Origin: Marisimplicoccus sp038147335
Lineage (GTDB): Bacteria > Bacteroidota > Bacteroidia > Flavobacteriales > Flavobacteriaceae
NCBI GenBank assembly: GCA_038147335.1
Contig: JAYQTK010000004.1
Location: 1 to 42,056 of the forward strand
Length of the DNA: 42,056 nt
Reading direction: 5' to 3'
Shown piece after piece: positions 40,786 through 42,056 of the stretch. The stretch's first letter is position 1. Each line of letters starts with the position of its first letter. Position numbers and translations under genes: made by a program. The notes under the pieces were generated by a model, which was not told where the DNA came from, made no database searches, and worked only from the letters and a program-made list of their open reading frames with translations.

Positions 40786-41925
40786 TTATTTTTCAATTAA
40801 TAGCCCTCCCAATGTTTCAATTTCAGATGATACCTGATCAAAGGATGAGGTATCTTTTAGGTTTATTGCTCTGTAAAAATCTTGTAAATTAATTTTGGAG
40901 TCAAAAACATAGGTATTCTCATCCAACTTTGAAAAAAGATTATCTTCTTCATCAAACTCATCACTAAGTTCACCAAATATCTCCTCAATTACATCTTCGA
41001 GAGTAATTATTCCAGATGTACCACCATATTCATCTACCACAATTGCCATATGAATTTTCTTTGTTTTAAATTCTGTAAGAAGATCATCAAGTTTTTTATT
41101 TTCAGGAATATAAAGTGGCTTTCTAAGTAATGAAGTCCAATTAAAATTTTCTTTTTCAAGATGTGGCAATAGATCTTTTACATATAGAACTCCTTGAATT
41201 TTATCAAGATTATCTTCAAATACAGGTACTCTTGAAAACCCATTGGATATTAATTCATCAATGATTTCATTCATATCTTTATTTGCCTCTAATGCAAAGA
41301 CATCAACTCTGGGACACATAATCTGTCTTGTCTCTACGTTTCCAAAGTTGACAATACCTTTAAGTATCTTTTTCTCTTCTTTGCTTGTCTCCTTCGAGTC
41401 AGTTAACTCTAATGCTTGAGATAATTTATCTACTGAAAGTTGTTCAGTATCTTTTGCTAGACTAGATTCAAGGTAGTTCATTGATTTACTCATTGGCTGA
41501 TTAAAAAGAGATAATATGTACCTATCAAGGAAATAAATTGGATTCACCATTATCTTTGAAAATATCAAAGGGTTTCTGTTTGCATATATCTTAGGTAAAA
41601 TATCTCCAATAAATAGTATAAGCATTCCTATTACACCAACTTCAATTAAAGTCTCAATTATTGGATTATTAATTGAGCTTAGATAAGGATTATCTATGGA
41701 TGCAAACAATATAACAATTGCAATATTTATGAAGTTATTTGAAATTAAGATTGTTGCAAGAAGCCTTTTTGGTTTTTCTAATAGAGACTCAATCTTTTTG
41801 ATTAGTTTATTACTATTATCCTCAGGAATAATTGATTTATCCAGAGAGAAAAAAGCAACTTCGCAGCCAGATGTTAATGCTGATAAGATTAGAAAAATTA
41901 GAATTAAAATAATTTTAACTATCAC
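40786..41925 (-). CDS. gldE: GldE/CorC-like CNNM-CBS membrane protein, C-terminus cut by an in-frame stop
   Basis: 379 residues. A DUF21/CNNM membrane domain (about 1-170) is followed by a CBS pair (about 195-310: MCPRVDVFALEA, GFSRVPVFEDNLDKIQGVLYVKDLLP, IHMAIVVDEYGGTSGIITLEDVIEEIFGELSDE in parts) and part of a CorC_HlyC domain. The frame stops at TAA 40786-40788. Past it the same frame runs on as KIPRVGQIIYHDNYKFIIEI, then DNKRIKQVKL, to TAA at 40678-40680, the family's normal ending. So about 35 codons, counting the stop position, are cut off. ssb lies just upstream, as usual for gldE. Confidence 0.85.
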   Translation of the reverse strand: MIVKIILILIFLILSALTSGCEVAFFSLDKSIIPEDNSNKLIKKIESLLEKPKRLLATILISNNFINIAIVILFASIDNPYLSSINNPIIETLIEVGVIGMLILFIGDILPKIYANRNPLIFSKIMVNPIYFLDRYILSLFNQPMSKSMNYLESSLAKDTEQLSVDKLSQALELTDSKETSKEEKKILKGIVNFGNVETRQIMCPRVDVFALEANKDMNEIIDELISNGFSRVPVFEDNLDKIQGVLYVKDLLPHLEKENFNWTSLLRKPLYIPENKKLDDLLTEFKTKKIHMAIVVDEYGGTSGIITLEDVIEEIFGELSDEFDEEDNLFSKLDENTYVFDSKINLQDFYRAINLKDTSSFDQVSSEIETLGGLLIEK

Positions 41926-41964
41926 AGATTAATTATAATATTTAAGAATTTTAAATTAATAGAC

Positions 41965-42056
41965 TTAGAATGGTAAGTCATCTTCAGTCTGATCAGCCTC
42001 TTTACTCTCTGATACTGGAGGAGTATTTTGCTCCACATTATTTCCAGAGTCTTTCT
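41965..42056 (-). CDS. ssb: Single-stranded DNA-binding protein, C-terminal end (5' part outside window)
   Basis: Only the last 30 codons are in the window, reading minus-strand to TAA at 41965-41967. They encode a Pro/Gln/Ser/Glu-rich linker (VEQNTPPVSESKEADQTEDD) and end in the DDLPF acidic tip that binds partner proteins of SSB. No OB-fold is in view, so the identification rests on the tip and the ssb-gldE gene order. Confidence 0.8.
   Translation of the reverse strand, partial: KDSGNNVEQNTPPVSESKEADQTEDDLPF

Overview
The window looks like chromosomal DNA of a marine, streamlined member of the Bacteroidota, most likely Flavobacteriales/Flavobacteriaceae. Evidence: very A+T-rich sequence, gaps of often only 1-30 bases between genes, many short lipoproteins and Sec signal peptides ending in SxxQ, several TAnnTTTG flavobacterial -7 elements, an ssb-gldE gene order, a YpdA-type (bacillithiol) reductase, DUF5916/CBM9-like outer-membrane proteins, and PadR-PspC and DUF4956-DUF2490 pairs. 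I found no rRNA, tRNA, CRISPR array, insertion sequence or prophage.

Layout. 1-1.2 kb: 3' part of an AmpD-like amidase lipoprotein, then a SOUL haem-binding protein. 1.4-3.7 kb: nitrogen operon (porin-like protein, PII, ammonium transporter) ending in a clear terminator. 3.8-7.9 kb: FAD oxidoreductase, then a DUF1080 (3-keto-glycoside hydrolase-like) protein and two SGNH esterase-like lipoproteins. 8.0-11.0 kb: a repeat-rich, frameshifted cupredoxin lipoprotein, a DUF1643 protein with a flavodoxin-fold oxidoreductase, and YpdA. 11.0-14.7 kb: tight minus-strand catabolic operon of Rieske oxygenase, M20 carbamoylase-like hydrolase and amidohydrolase. 14.8-18.4 kb: frameshifted Rieske lipoprotein, a multi-histidine four-helix membrane protein, YceI, and three NTF2-like lipoproteins, with two terminators and a structured 3' region. 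18.7-24.0 kb: RidA-like lipoprotein, a small ORF and two tandem DUF5916 proteins. 24.0-27.1 kb: a 58-codon membrane ORF, the DUF2490/DUF4956 pair, a class V PLP enzyme and a Kazal lipoprotein. 27.1-34.3 kb: indoleamine 2,3-dioxygenase family protein, then PadR, PspC, a third DUF5916 protein, a retropepsin-RimK fusion and a lipoprotein. 34.3-36.2 kb: SET protein, secreted nuclease and TesB on the minus strand. 36.3-39.8 kb: a pair of M16 peptidases. 39.8-42.1 kb: EamA transporter, gldE and the 3' end of ssb.

Genes that probably act together: porin/PII/Amt in ammonium uptake; Rieske oxygenase/M20/amidohydrolase in breakdown of an amide or ureido compound; DUF1080/SGNH/SGNH in processing a modified or acetylated glycan; and Rieske lipoprotein/multi-His membrane protein/YceI as a possible envelope redox module, the best candidate here for a poorly described system. 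Four genes carry disrupting changes (a T7 run in a signal peptide, an irregular 19-bp unit in a repeat array, a one-base loss, and an in-frame stop near the end of gldE). They may be consensus errors or real variation, and raw reads would decide.
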